Below are positions 25,954 to 34,338 of a DNA stretch of 64,000 nucleotides, piece by piece (position 1 is the stretch's first letter; each line of letters begins with the position of its first letter). Source of the stretch: Belnapia moabensis DSM 16746 (GTDB taxonomy: Bacteria; Pseudomonadota; Alphaproteobacteria; Acetobacterales; Acetobacteraceae); NCBI RefSeq assembly GCF_000745835.1, contig NZ_JQKB01000003.1, positions 124,001-188,000 on the forward strand, read 5' to 3'. The notes beneath the pieces were generated by a model. The model was not told where the DNA came from. It did no database searches and saw only the letters and a list, made by a program, of their open reading frames with translations. The position numbers and the translations under genes are program-made.

Positions 25954-27731
25954 TGGTGCCGGCGGCTTTCACCTTCGCGGCGCTGGCGGGCTTCTTCGCG
26001 CAGGGCGGCAGCCCGGTGGCGGTGACGGAGGCGGCGCTCGCGCGGATCGCGGCGTGGGACGATCCGGCGCTGTTCCTGGCGCGGGTGTCCGACGAGGAGG
26101 TGCTGGCGCGGGCGAAGGCGCTGGCGGCGGAGGGGCCGCGCGGGCGGCCGCTCTTCGGCCTGCCTTTCGTGGTGAAGGACAATATCGACTGCGCCGGGCT
26201 GCCGACGACGGCGGCCTGCCCGGATTTCGCCTATGTGCCGGAGGCGGATGCGCCGGCGGTGGCGCGGCTGCTGGCAGCGGGTGCGGTGCTGCTGGGGAAG
26301 GTCAATCTCGACCAGTTCGCTACGGGGCTGAACGGGACGCGGAGCCCGCATGGCACGCCGCGCAACCCGGTGGCGGCGGAGTGCATCCCGGGTGGTTCGT
26401 CTTCCGGCTCGGCGGCGGCGGTAGCGGCGGGGATCGCGGCCTTCTCGCTGGGGACGGATACGGCCGGGTCGGGGCGGGTGCCTGCCATGGCCTGCAACAT
26501 CGTCGGGTTGAAGCCGAGCCTCGGGCTGGTGCCGACCATGGGGGTCGTGCCGGCTTGCCGGTCGTTGGATTGCGTCTCGGTTTTCGCGCTGACGGTCGCG
26601 GATGCCGCTGCCGTGCTCGAGGTGATGGCGGGGGTGGCGGAGGGGGACCGGTATGGACGCCCGGCCCCGCTCGGCTGGCGGACGGCTCCGGCGGCCCAGC
26701 CGGCCTGGCTGCTGGCGGCGCCACTGCCGGGGCAGCTGGTCTTCGATACGGCGGATGATGCGGCGCTCTATGAGGCGGCGCTGGCACGGGCCGGAACGGT
26801 GGAGAGGGTGGATATCGCGCCCTTCCTCGCCATCGCGCAGCGGCTCTATGACGGGGCTTGGGTGGCGGAGCGGACGGCGGCGCTGCGGGGCTTCCTCGTC
26901 GAGCGGCCGGGGAGCGTGCATCCGGTGACGCGGAGTATCCTGGAAGCGGGGCTCGGCAAGCTGACCGTCGATGCCTGGGAGGATTTCCACGCCGCCGCCG
27001 AGGCCAAGCGGTTGGCGAGGCTGCTCTTCGCCCGGGTGGATGCGCTGGTGCTGCCGACGGCGCCGGGGGTGCCGACGCTTGCCGACCTCGCGGCGGAGCC
27101 GGTGGCGGCGAACAGCCGGCTCGGGACCTATACCAACTTCGTCAATATTTGCGACCTCGCGGCGCTGGCGGTGCCAGCGGGGTTCCGCGGCGACGGGCGG
27201 CCCTTCGGCGTGACGCTGGTGGGGCCGGCCTTTTCCGAGGCGCGGCTGGCGGGGCTGGGGGCCGGGCTGCACGCCTCGGCGGGGGTTGGGCTCGGGGCGC
27301 TGGGCGGGGCGGTACCGGCGGCGCCGGAGCCCCCTGCCCTCACCTCCGACGAATTGCCGCTGCTGGCGATTGGGGCGCATATGGCGGGGCTGCCGCTCAA
27401 TCCGCAGCTGCTCCGACATGGCGGGCGGTTCCTCGGCAAGGCGCGGACGGCGACGGTCTATCGGCTGCACGATCTCGGCGGACGGCCAGGGATGGTGCGG
27501 GTCGGCGAAGGTGGCGTCGCGGTGGCGGGTGAGGTCTGGGCGGTGCCGGCCGCTTCGGTGGGGCCGTTCCTCGCCGAGATTCCGCCGCCGCTCGGCTTCG
27601 GGCGGGTGGAGATGGCGGACGGGTCGCGGCCGCTCGGCTTCCTCTGCGAGGCGGCGGGTGTCGCGGGAATGCCGGATATCTCGGCGACGGGTGGGTGGCG
27701 GGCCTATCTCAAAGGTAAGGAGGGGGCGTGA
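25953..27731 (+). CDS. atzF: Allophanate hydrolase
   Basis: 592 residues, the length of AtzF. The amidase-signature domain (about 1-440) has the triad Lys75 (VVKDN), Ser149 (GGSSSGSA) and nucleophile Ser173 (GTDTAGSGR), with spacings matching AtzF Lys91-Ser165-Ser189. The C-terminal domain (about 465-590) is the extra allophanate-hydrolase domain that removes the remaining carboxyl group. The reaction is allophanate to ammonia and carbon dioxide. No urea carboxylase gene is in the window, so allophanate may come from another route. Coupled at both ends by one-base stop/start overlaps. Confidence 0.93.
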   Translation: MVPAAFTFAALAGFFAQGGSPVAVTEAALARIAAWDDPALFLARVSDEEVLARAKALAAEGPRGRPLFGLPFVVKDNIDCAGLPTTAACPDFAYVPEADAPAVARLLAAGAVLLGKVNLDQFATGLNGTRSPHGTPRNPVAAECIPGGSSSGSAAAVAAGIAAFSLGTDTAGSGRVPAMACNIVGLKPSLGLVPTMGVVPACRSLDCVSVFALTVADAAAVLEVMAGVAEGDRYGRPAPLGWRTAPAAQPAWLLAAPLPGQLVFDTADDAALYEAALARAGTVERVDIAPFLAIAQRLYDGAWVAERTAALRGFLVERPGSVHPVTRSILEAGLGKLTVDAWEDFHAAAEAKRLARLLFARVDALVLPTAPGVPTLADLAAEPVAANSRLGTYTNFVNICDLAALAVPAGFRGDGRPFGVTLVGPAFSEARLAGLGAGLHASAGVGLGALGGAVPAAPEPPALTSDELPLLAIGAHMAGLPLNPQLLRHGGRFLGKARTATVYRLHDLGGRPGMVRVGEGGVAVAGEVWAVPAASVGPFLAEIPPPLGFGRVEMADGSRPLGFLCEAAGVAGMPDISATGGWRAYLKGKEGA

Positions 27732-28102
27732 TGGAGGTCGATCTGCCGGAGGTGCTGGCCGAGATGCGGGCGGCCTTCGCCGAGTATGAGCGGGCGCTCG
27801 TCACCAACGACGTACCGGTGCTGCAGGCGCTGTTCCGCCGCGACGGTCGGACGCTGCGCTACGGGCCGGCGGAGTGCCTCTATGGCTGGGAGGCGATCGC
27901 GGCCTTCCGTAGCGGGCGCTCGCCGGTCGGGCTGGCGCGGGAGCTGGAGAATACGGTGATCACCACCTTCGGGCACGACTTCGCCGTGGCCAATACGGAA
28001 TTCATCCGGGCGGGGAAGCGAGGGCGGCAGAGCCAGACATGGGTGCGCTTTCCCGAGGATGGCTGGGGGATCGTTGCCGCCCATGTGTCGCTGATGGGCT
28101 AA
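27731..28102 (+). CDS. AtzH-like protein (DUF3225, NTF2-like fold)
   Basis: 123 residues, the size and pattern of the AtzH-like family (SnoaL/NTF2-type cone fold, motifs YERALVTNDVPVLQALF and RYGPAE). In Pseudomonas sp. ADP AtzH is a 1,3-dicarboxyurea hydrolase in the cyanuric acid pathway, next to AtzF. The pairing with an allophanate hydrolase gene here is therefore meaningful. The ATG at 27731 overlaps the preceding stop. Its TAA overlaps the stop of the convergent M20 gene. Confidence 0.82.
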   Translation: MEVDLPEVLAEMRAAFAEYERALVTNDVPVLQALFRRDGRTLRYGPAECLYGWEAIAAFRSGRSPVGLARELENTVITTFGHDFAVANTEFIRAGKRGRQSQTWVRFPEDGWGIVAAHVSLMG

Positions 28103-29301
28103 CCCTTCAGGTAGGTTTCCGCGGCGTCGGCGAGGATCTGGCAGCAGAGCGCCAGGTCCTCCTCCTTGGTGTCCTCCGCCCAGTGGTGGCTGATGCCGCC
28201 GATGGAGGGGGTGAATAGCATCGAGACGGGCATGACGCGGGCGATGTATTGCGCGTCATGGCCAGCGCCGCTCGGCATGCGCTGCCAGAGGCCGGGGGCG
28301 TGGCGCTCCGCCGCGGAGTCGAGGGCGGCCATCATCGCGGTGTCGCAGGGGGCGGGGAGCGACTTGCTGATGTTGGTCAGCATCGCCTCGCAGCGCTCAC
28401 GGCAGTTGCTCTCCTGCACGCAGGCGCGGAGGCAGGCTTCCATGCGATCGAGCGTCGCCACGTCGATGTCGCGGAACTGGAAGAGGATGTCGGCGCGGCC
28501 GGGGATGATGCTCGGCGCGCCGGGCTCGACCGAGATGCGGCCGGTGGTCCAGGTGCTGCGTGCGCCGCAGGCCTTGGGCATCTCCCGGTCGATCATCGAA
28601 AGCAGGCGCACGGCGGTGAGGCCGGCGTCGCGGCGCTCGGCCATGGTGGTGCCGCCGGCATGGTCCTGCATGCCCTCGATGGTGATGCGCCACTGCCAGA
28701 TGGCGACGATGCCGGTGACCACGCCGGCGCGGCGGCCGGCGCGCTCGAGCTGCGTGCCCTGCTCGATATGCATCTCGAAGAAGCCCTTGTGGCGGCCGGG
28801 CTCGAGCTGCATGCGCGGCTTGCCGGCGAGGCCGGCGGCGGCCAGCGCCTCGCGTAGCGGCGTGCCGTCATTGCGGCTGCGGCTGCGGTCGATCTCCTCC
28901 TCAGGCAGGGCGCCGATGATCGACTTGCTGCCGAGGAAGCCGCCCTCGAAATGCCCCTCCTCATCGGCGAAGGCAGCGACGTCGACGGGTAGGCCGGCGC
29001 GGGCCAAGGCGAGCGCCGCCATGACGCCAAGCGCGCCGTCGAGCCAGCCGGCCTGGTTCTGGCTCTCGATATGGCTGCCGGCGAGAAGATGGGGCCCCGG
29101 GCTGCGATGGCGGCCGTAGACATTGCCGATGCCGTCGATGCTCGGCTCCAGGCCGATCTCCGCCATGCGCTCCATCAGCCAGCGCCGGCTCTCCATGTCC
29201 TGCGGCGAATAGGTCGGGCGGTGGACGCCGGTCTTGTAGGCGCCGATCCGGCGAAGTTCTTTGAGGTCGCGGAGGAAGCGGTCGGCGTCGATCTGCGGCA
29301 T
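28099..29301 (-). CDS. M20 family amidohydrolase (N-carbamoyl-amino-acid hydrolase/ureidoglycolate-type)
   Basis: 400 residues, Zn-dependent M20 fold of the hydantoinase/carbamoylase class. Metal ligands are recognisable: His77 (GSHIESQ), Asp88 (LDGALGV), Glu114-Glu115 (ADEEGHFEG), a HIEQG histidine and a late GISHH histidine. Substrates of the class are N-carbamoyl amino acids, beta-ureidopropionate and ureidoglycolate. The ATG at 29301 is preferred over the open extension to 29394, which is Arg/Pro-rich. Convergent with the AtzH-like gene but in the same functional cluster. Confidence 0.88.
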   Translation of the reverse strand: MPQIDADRFLRDLKELRRIGAYKTGVHRPTYSPQDMESRRWLMERMAEIGLEPSIDGIGNVYGRHRSPGPHLLAGSHIESQNQAGWLDGALGVMAALALARAGLPVDVAAFADEEGHFEGGFLGSKSIIGALPEEEIDRSRSRNDGTPLREALAAAGLAGKPRMQLEPGRHKGFFEMHIEQGTQLERAGRRAGVVTGIVAIWQWRITIEGMQDHAGGTTMAERRDAGLTAVRLLSMIDREMPKACGARSTWTTGRISVEPGAPSIIPGRADILFQFRDIDVATLDRMEACLRACVQESNCRERCEAMLTNISKSLPAPCDTAMMAALDSAAERHAPGLWQRMPSGAGHDAQYIARVMPVSMLFTPSIGGISHHWAEDTKEEDLALCCQILADAAETYLKG

Positions 29302-29421
29302 GATGGTCCCCGGTTGCGTCGCGGCATGCTGGCGCCGGAGCGGGGGGCGCGCAACCGGGCGGCGCAGGGCCGATGTGGCGCGGGGCGACGGCATCGGTCA
29401 TGCCGGTGGCGGTGCGGCATG

Positions 29422-29448
29422 GCGCCTGCCTGCCGCTTGTGCAGGCGC
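29422..29448. repeat. Perfect inverted repeat in the carbamoylase/Bug-receptor divergent gap
   Basis: GCGCCTGC (29422-29429) and GCAGGCGC (29441-29448) lie around an 11-base spacer, in the 238-bp gap between divergent genes. The 19-bp centre spacing would suit a dimeric regulator contacting both promoters, though a GC-rich chance hairpin is possible. Confidence 0.35.
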
Positions 29449-29539
29449 TGTCTCGTGGCGACGGTTTCCCCGATGCCGCGGCCTTGCCGGGGCCTGGGGC
29501 AGCCGCGACCATCGGCGCCCTGCCGCAGGAGAACCATCG

Positions 29540-30517
29540 ATGACCGCCTTCGCCCCGACGCGCCGCGCCGCGCTCGCCGCGTTGCTCGCCGCCCCTGCCC
29601 TCGTGCCCGCGCGGGCGCAGGGCTGGGCGCCGAGCCAGCCGGTGCGGGTGATCATCCCCTTCACGCCGGGCGGGACGATGGATCCGGTGGTGCGCATCGT
29701 GCAGAACCTCCTCACGCAATCTCTCGGCCAGCCGGTGGTGATCGAGCACCGGCCGGGCGGAGCGACGGTGATCGGCACGCAGGAGGTGGCGCGTTCGGCC
29801 CCCGATGGCCACACAATGATCATGATCGCCAATAGCTTCGCGGCGAATGTCACGCTCCGGCCGAGCATGCCCTACAAGCCGCTGACGGATTTCGCGCCGC
29901 TGGTGATGGCGACCGTGGTGCCGCATGTGCTGGTGGTGCATCCCTCTGTCGCGCGGAACTTCGACGGCTTCCTTGAGGCGGGGCGGAAGCCCGGGCCGGG
30001 CCTCGCTTTCGGCTCCTATGGCATCGGCACCTCGAACCATCTGGGCGGCGAGCAATTCCGCGAGGCGGCGCGGCTGAATGCGACGCATGTGCCCTATAAC
30101 GGCGCGCCGCAGGCGATGACGGACCTGATCGGCAACCGGCTGCAATTCATGTTCGCCAACCTGCCGGACGTGATCCAGCCGGCGCAGCTCGGGCAGATGC
30201 GGGCCGTCGCCATCTCGGCCGAGGCGCGCGTGAAGGAGCTGCCCGATGTGCCGACGATGGCGGAGCTCGGATTCCCGCTGGTGCTCTCCGACAGCTGGTT
30301 CGGGCTGATCCTGCGCGCCGATGTGCCGGCGCCGGCACGGGCGCGGCTGGAAACCGCCTGGATCGAGGCGTTGAACCGACCGGAGGTGAAGGGGCGGCTG
30401 GAGGAGTTGGGCTTCACCGTGCTGGCCCGGCCCGGGGCGCAGTTCGGCGAGGAGATCCTGCGCTATACCAAGACCTATGCGGAGGTGGTCCGCGCCAACG
30501 GAATCAAGGTGGAGTAA
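29540..30517 (+). CDS. Tripartite tricarboxylate transporter substrate-binding protein (Bug/TctC family)
   Basis: 325 residues. Signal peptide with a twin-arginine-like start (APTRRAALAALL) and cleavage near PARAQ. Family landmarks are IIPFTPGGTMDPVVR, VVIEHRPGGATVIGT and the PDGHTM segment. Bug proteins bind carboxylates or amides with water-mediated contacts. GCAGGAG lies nine bases before the ATG. TctA and TctB are not in the window. The RidA gene follows after 4 bp, so they are co-transcribed. Confidence 0.9.
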   Translation: MTAFAPTRRAALAALLAAPALVPARAQGWAPSQPVRVIIPFTPGGTMDPVVRIVQNLLTQSLGQPVVIEHRPGGATVIGTQEVARSAPDGHTMIMIANSFAANVTLRPSMPYKPLTDFAPLVMATVVPHVLVVHPSVARNFDGFLEAGRKPGPGLAFGSYGIGTSNHLGGEQFREAARLNATHVPYNGAPQAMTDLIGNRLQFMFANLPDVIQPAQLGQMRAVAISAEARVKELPDVPTMAELGFPLVLSDSWFGLILRADVPAPARARLETAWIEALNRPEVKGRLEELGFTVLARPGAQFGEEILRYTKTYAEVVRANGIKVE

Positions 30518-30521
30518 GAGG

Positions 30522-30908
30522 ATGGAACCGCTCGAGCACATCTTTCCCGAGGGGCAGCACAAGGTGCCCGCACCGCTCTCGCCGGCGGTGAAGGTCGGCA
30601 ATCTGCTCTTCGTCTCCGGCATCCCGGCCTATGCGGCGGATGGGACGCTGGCAGTCGGCGACTTCACCGCACAGATGACGCAAACCATGGCGAACATCAC
30701 CGCCATCCTGGCCGTCGTGGGAGCGGGATGGGACCGCGTGGCGAAGGTCAACGTGCTGCTGACCCGGCGCGAGGACTTCGCCGAGATGAACCGGATCTAT
30801 GCCGCGCACTTCCTGGACGGGAAGTACCCGGCACGGACCACAGCGATCGTCTACTCGCTGCCGCGGCCCAATTTCCTGCTGGAAATCGAGTGTATCGCCG
30901 TCCTCTAG
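30522..30908 (+). CDS. RidA family enamine/imine deaminase-like protein
   Basis: 128 residues, one YjgF/YER057c/UK114 trimer domain. Landmarks are the VGNLLFVSG strand, the TLAVGDF segment and the conserved arginine in YPARTTAIV (about 103) that binds carboxylates. It would speed release of ammonia from reactive enamines or imines, or hydrolyse an aminoacrylate-like intermediate, which fits a nitrogen-compound pathway. GGAG lies seven bases upstream of the ATG. Its TAG abuts the reverse stop of the cyclase (TAGCTA). Confidence 0.9.
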   Translation: MEPLEHIFPEGQHKVPAPLSPAVKVGNLLFVSGIPAYAADGTLAVGDFTAQMTQTMANITAILAVVGAGWDRVAKVNVLLTRREDFAEMNRIYAAHFLDGKYPARTTAIVYSLPRPNFLLEIECIAVL

Positions 30909-31697
30909 CTAGTCGTCGATGATGGCGACGGCGCGGGTCCAGCCGGCGGAGCCGCGATGGACCTTGACTGGGAAGCAGACGACCTGGAAGCCGTCCGATG
31001 GCAGGCTTTCCAGGTTGTGCAACTTCTCGAGATGCGAGTAGCCGATCTCGCGGCCAGCGCGGTGGCCTTCCCAGATCAGCGAGGCATCGCCGCCCTCGGC
31101 GATCTTGCGCTTCGTGTGGCTGAAGGGGGCATCCCAGGACCAGGCATCGGTGCCAACGAGGCGAATGCCGCGCTCCAGCAGCCAGAGCGTCGCCGCCTTG
31201 CCCATGCCACAGCCGCGGTCGATGTAGTCCTCCTCGCCATAGCGCAGGCCGGCGGCGGTGTTGACGACGACGATCTCGAGCGGCCGCAGCTCATGGCCGA
31301 TGCGCTTCAGCTCGGCCTCGACATCGCCGGGCTGGACGACATAGCCGTCCTCCATGTGGCGGAAGTCGAGCTTCACGGCGGAGTTGAAGCACCATTCCAG
31401 CGGCACCTCGTCGATGCGCCAGGAGGGTTCGCCGCCGGGCACCAGGCGCTCATTCATCCGCGAGAAGTAGTGGTAGGGCGCGTCGAGATGCGTGCCGTTA
31501 TGGGTGCTGATGTCGACGCGCTCCACGGCCGCGTATTCGCCATTCGGCAGGGCGGAGACGGGGACGCCCATATAGGCCGCCATGTGCGGGGCGGACATGT
31601 GGTGATCGACATACTCGATCTTCGGCAGCATCTCCGGCGGGTCGGAGCGGATGCCCGCCTTCAGCGGGACGGAGATGTCGATGAAGCGGCGGGGCAT
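30909..31697 (-). CDS. Cyclase family protein (KynB-like metal-dependent amidase)
   Basis: 262 residues. The family signature HxGTHxDxPxH is read as HNGTHLDAPYHY (about 65-76), which binds the active-site metal in KynB formamidase and isatin hydrolase. It is about 50 residues longer than KynB. Substrates may be cyclic amides or N-formyl compounds. The ATG at 31697 has GGGAGA upstream; 11 bp separate it from the SDR that precedes it, forming a two-gene operon convergent with RidA. Confidence 0.86.
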   Translation of the reverse strand: MPRRFIDISVPLKAGIRSDPPEMLPKIEYVDHHMSAPHMAAYMGVPVSALPNGEYAAVERVDISTHNGTHLDAPYHYFSRMNERLVPGGEPSWRIDEVPLEWCFNSAVKLDFRHMEDGYVVQPGDVEAELKRIGHELRPLEIVVVNTAAGLRYGEEDYIDRGCGMGKAATLWLLERGIRLVGTDAWSWDAPFSHTKRKIAEGGDASLIWEGHRAGREIGYSHLEKLHNLESLPSDGFQVVCFPVKVHRGSAGWTRAVAIIDD

Positions 31698-31708
31698 GCG
31701 AGGTCTCC

Positions 31709-32494
31709 CTAGAAGATCGAGTAACCGCCGTCGATGACGAAGCTGTCGCCGGTGTGGAAGGCGCTGGCGGCGCTCATCAAATAGACGCCGACGCCGCCGA
31801 AATCCTCGCCCGTACCCCAGCGGCGCATCGGCACGCGGGGCAGGACATTGCCGGCAAATTTCGGGTCGGCGACGGAGCGGGCGGTCATGTCCGTCTCGAT
31901 CCAGCCAGGGAGGATGGCGTGGGCGCGGATGCCGTGGCGGGCCTGCTCCACCGCGAGGGCGCGGATCATCGAGACCATGCCGCCCTTCGATGCGCCGTAA
32001 TGCTCGTTGCGGGCCGCGCCCTCGATAGCGGCGAGCGAGGCGGTGCCGACCAGGACGCCGCCCTTGTCGCCCGATTCGGCGCGGGCGCGCATGTGGCGGA
32101 CGGCGGCGCGGAAGGTGAGGAAGGCGCCGGTGAGGTTGACGCGGATCACCCGGTCCCACTGCTCCTTTGTGCGCTCAATGAAGGGGCCGGAGCGGCCGCC
32201 GGAGATGCCGGCATTGGCGAAGCAGCCATCGACGCGGCCGAGTTGCGCCAGCGTCTCGGCGAAGGCGGCCTCTACCTCGGCCTCCTCGCCGACATCGCAG
32301 CGGAGCGCGAGGACGCGGCGGCCGGTGGCGGCGAGGCGGGCGCGGGCGGCCTCGTTCTTCGCCTCGTTGGTGCCCCAGATGGCGATGTCGGCGCCGGCCT
32401 GGGCCAGCGCCTCGGCCAAGCCGAGGCCGATGCCGCCATTGCCGCCGGTGACGAGCGCCACCTTGCCTGTCAGGTCGAAGGGCGCGTAGGCCAT
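31709..32494 (-). CDS. SDR-family oxidoreductase
   Basis: 261 residues. Cofactor motif TGGNGGIG (about 16-23), NAG (about 94-96, ANAGISG) and catalytic serine in GTASL, tyrosine and lysine in YGASK are present. The first gene of a two-gene operon with the cyclase. ATG 32494 is preceded by GGAGG; the open frame extends further to 32533 without support. Divergent from the ferredoxin gene with only 69 bp between starts. Confidence 0.88.
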   Translation of the reverse strand: MAYAPFDLTGKVALVTGGNGGIGLGLAEALAQAGADIAIWGTNEAKNEAARARLAATGRRVLALRCDVGEEAEVEAAFAETLAQLGRVDGCFANAGISGGRSGPFIERTKEQWDRVIRVNLTGAFLTFRAAVRHMRARAESGDKGGVLVGTASLAAIEGAARNEHYGASKGGMVSMIRALAVEQARHGIRAHAILPGWIETDMTARSVADPKFAGNVLPRVPMRRWGTGEDFGGVGVYLMSAASAFHTGDSFVIDGGYSIF

Positions 32495-32563
32495 GCTGGT
32501 TTTCCTCCCCAGGGTCCGGCCGGCAGGTTGCACCCTCTGCCGGGGAGCGCCAAGGAGGCCCGA

Positions 32564-32887
32564 ATGCCGCAGATCACCTTCCTCCTACCCGATGGGCGTG
32601 CCGAGACGCTGGAGGCGGGGGATGCGCCGACGGTAATGCATCTGGCGATCCGCCACGACCTGCCCGGCATGCCGGCGGAATGCGGCGGGCAGCTCGCCTG
32701 CGCGACCTGCATGATCGATGTGGCGGAGGCGTGGCGCGGGCGGCTGCCGGAGGCCTCACCGGATGAGCGGGATATGATCGAGGACAAGGTCGGCCGCGTG
32801 CCGGAGGGGCGGCGGCTCTGCTGCCAGATCGCGGTGACCTCGGCGCTGGATGGGCTGGTGGTCGCCATCCCCGAGCGGCAAGCGTAG
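32564..32887 (+). CDS. 2Fe-2S ferredoxin
   Basis: 107 residues, adrenodoxin/putidaredoxin type. The cluster cysteines are Cys40, Cys46, Cys49 (ECGGQLACATC) and Cys86, with a second cysteine Cys87 beside the last. Such ferredoxins feed electrons to monooxygenases or Rieske oxygenases; no reductase or oxygenase partner is in the window. AAGGAGG precedes the ATG. It converges on the SGNH hydrolase with a 6-bp gap. Confidence 0.9.
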   Translation: MPQITFLLPDGRAETLEAGDAPTVMHLAIRHDLPGMPAECGGQLACATCMIDVAEAWRGRLPEASPDERDMIEDKVGRVPEGRRLCCQIAVTSALDGLVVAIPERQA

Positions 32888-32893
32888 CGCCCG

Positions 32894-34207
32894 TCAGCGC
32901 AGGGCGGGCAGCAGCGCTCCGAGGTCGATGCTGTTGGCCATCGCCAGGTAGCCGGCGCGGTTGGGGTGGAGGCGGTCCCCGGGGCCACCCGTAGTGCTCT
33001 CAGGCACCATTTCCGGGCGGATGCCGCCGGTCGCCGGGTCGAGCGTCGCGGCGTCGAAGTCGATGACCGCGTCGAAGAGCCCGCTGCGGCGGATGAACTC
33101 GTTCAGCGCGCGCCGCTTCTCGTCCTGCTCGCGGAAGCCGTGCGGCTGGCCCTCGGTACTGAGAGCAGGGGTCAACGTTGCACCGATCACCCGAACGCCC
33201 GGCAGGCGGGCGCGGATTCGGGCGACGGTGTCGCGTATTGCGGCCTGCACCGTCTCCACGCTCGCATTGCCATTGCGGCTGAAATCGTTGATGCCCTCCA
33301 GCCAGATCACCGTGGTGACGCCTGAGAGGGTCAGCACGTCGCGCTCCAGCCGCTGGCCGGCGGCGGGGCCGCCGGGGAAGGGTTTCTGTGGCGAGTATTC
33401 GGCGGGGCCGGCGACCTGGTTGCCGCCAATGCCGGCATTGACCACGGCGGCGCGGTTGCCGAAGCGGGCGACGAGGCGGCGGTTGAGGATGTCGGGCCAG
33501 CGGTCGTCGCCATTGAGGGTGCTGGCGGTGCCGTCGGTGATGCTGTCGCCGAAGCAGACCACGACGGGCGTGCCGGCGGGGGCGCGGACATCGAGCGCGT
33601 CGAGGAAGAACCAGCTCGTCGTGCTGAAGGGGAAGGCCCCCTCGCCTTCCTCATGGCCGAGCGAACCGACGCCGGGCGGCGTCGCGTAGGAGGTCTGCAG
33701 CGCCTTGGCGTGCCAGGTCATCGGCCCGCTCTCGCCGGCGACATGCAGGCTGACGGCGAGCTTGCGGCCCTGCATGGTCCCAGGCCCGGTCTCGGGCACG
33801 AAGGCCAGGGTGACGGGGTCGCTCCAGGCGCTCTCGCCAGGGGGCAGGGTGAGGGCTTCGCGGCCAGCGAAACGGACCGGCTGGTTGCTGCCGGGGACCA
33901 GCGCGGCGCCGCCGAGTTGCAGGCCAATACTCACGCCGTCCAGCGTCAGCGGGCGGGTACCGAAGGCGTTGGAGAAGCGCAGGCGGACCTCCCTCCCCCA
34001 GAGGCTCGGGCGGAGGATGAGGCGGAGGGTCTGGTCGCTAGCGCCGCGGGCAGGGTCAGGGAAAGCGAATCGCTGGTCCGGCTGGGCGGAGGGGTTGCCG
34101 GTCGGATAGGGGCCCTGAACGGAAGCGGCCCAGCTGGTCGCCCAGGCCTGGGCCTTGGCAGGCATCGCAAGGCTCATGGCGACGAGTAGCGCGGCGACGA
34201 GGCGCAT
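32894..34207 (-). CDS. Secreted SGNH/GDSL hydrolase
   Basis: 437 residues. Signal peptide 1-20 (ending MPAKAQA), then a beta-rich N-terminal domain (about 25-200) and a GDSL domain with block I FGDSITDG, block II GIGGN, block III GIND and block V RLHPN. The Ser/Asp/His triad is thus complete. The family includes acyl esterases and carbohydrate esterases. AGGAGG sits six bases before the ATG at 34207; a longer frame upstream is Arg/Pro-rich and not supported. Confidence 0.87.
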   Translation of the reverse strand: MRLVAALLVAMSLAMPAKAQAWATSWAASVQGPYPTGNPSAQPDQRFAFPDPARGASDQTLRLILRPSLWGREVRLRFSNAFGTRPLTLDGVSIGLQLGGAALVPGSNQPVRFAGREALTLPPGESAWSDPVTLAFVPETGPGTMQGRKLAVSLHVAGESGPMTWHAKALQTSYATPPGVGSLGHEEGEGAFPFSTTSWFFLDALDVRAPAGTPVVVCFGDSITDGTASTLNGDDRWPDILNRRLVARFGNRAAVVNAGIGGNQVAGPAEYSPQKPFPGGPAAGQRLERDVLTLSGVTTVIWLEGINDFSRNGNASVETVQAAIRDTVARIRARLPGVRVIGATLTPALSTEGQPHGFREQDEKRRALNEFIRRSGLFDAVIDFDAATLDPATGGIRPEMVPESTTGGPGDRLHPNRAGYLAMANSIDLGALLPALR

Positions 34208-34338
34208 CCGGGTCCCTCCTGGCAGTGCGGCCAGTCTGGGCGGCGGCGGGGCGGGCGTCCACTGATGCGGTGAACCTCCGTCCGGCGCATGACCGAGCTG
34301 CTTCGCGCTACGATCCGGGAAACCAGGAGGGCGGCGCC

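Noticed and set aside
30909-32159. Longer frame extending the cyclase upstream into the SDR gene
   Set aside because: The extension lies inside the SDR gene in another frame; ATG 31697 has a good RBS.
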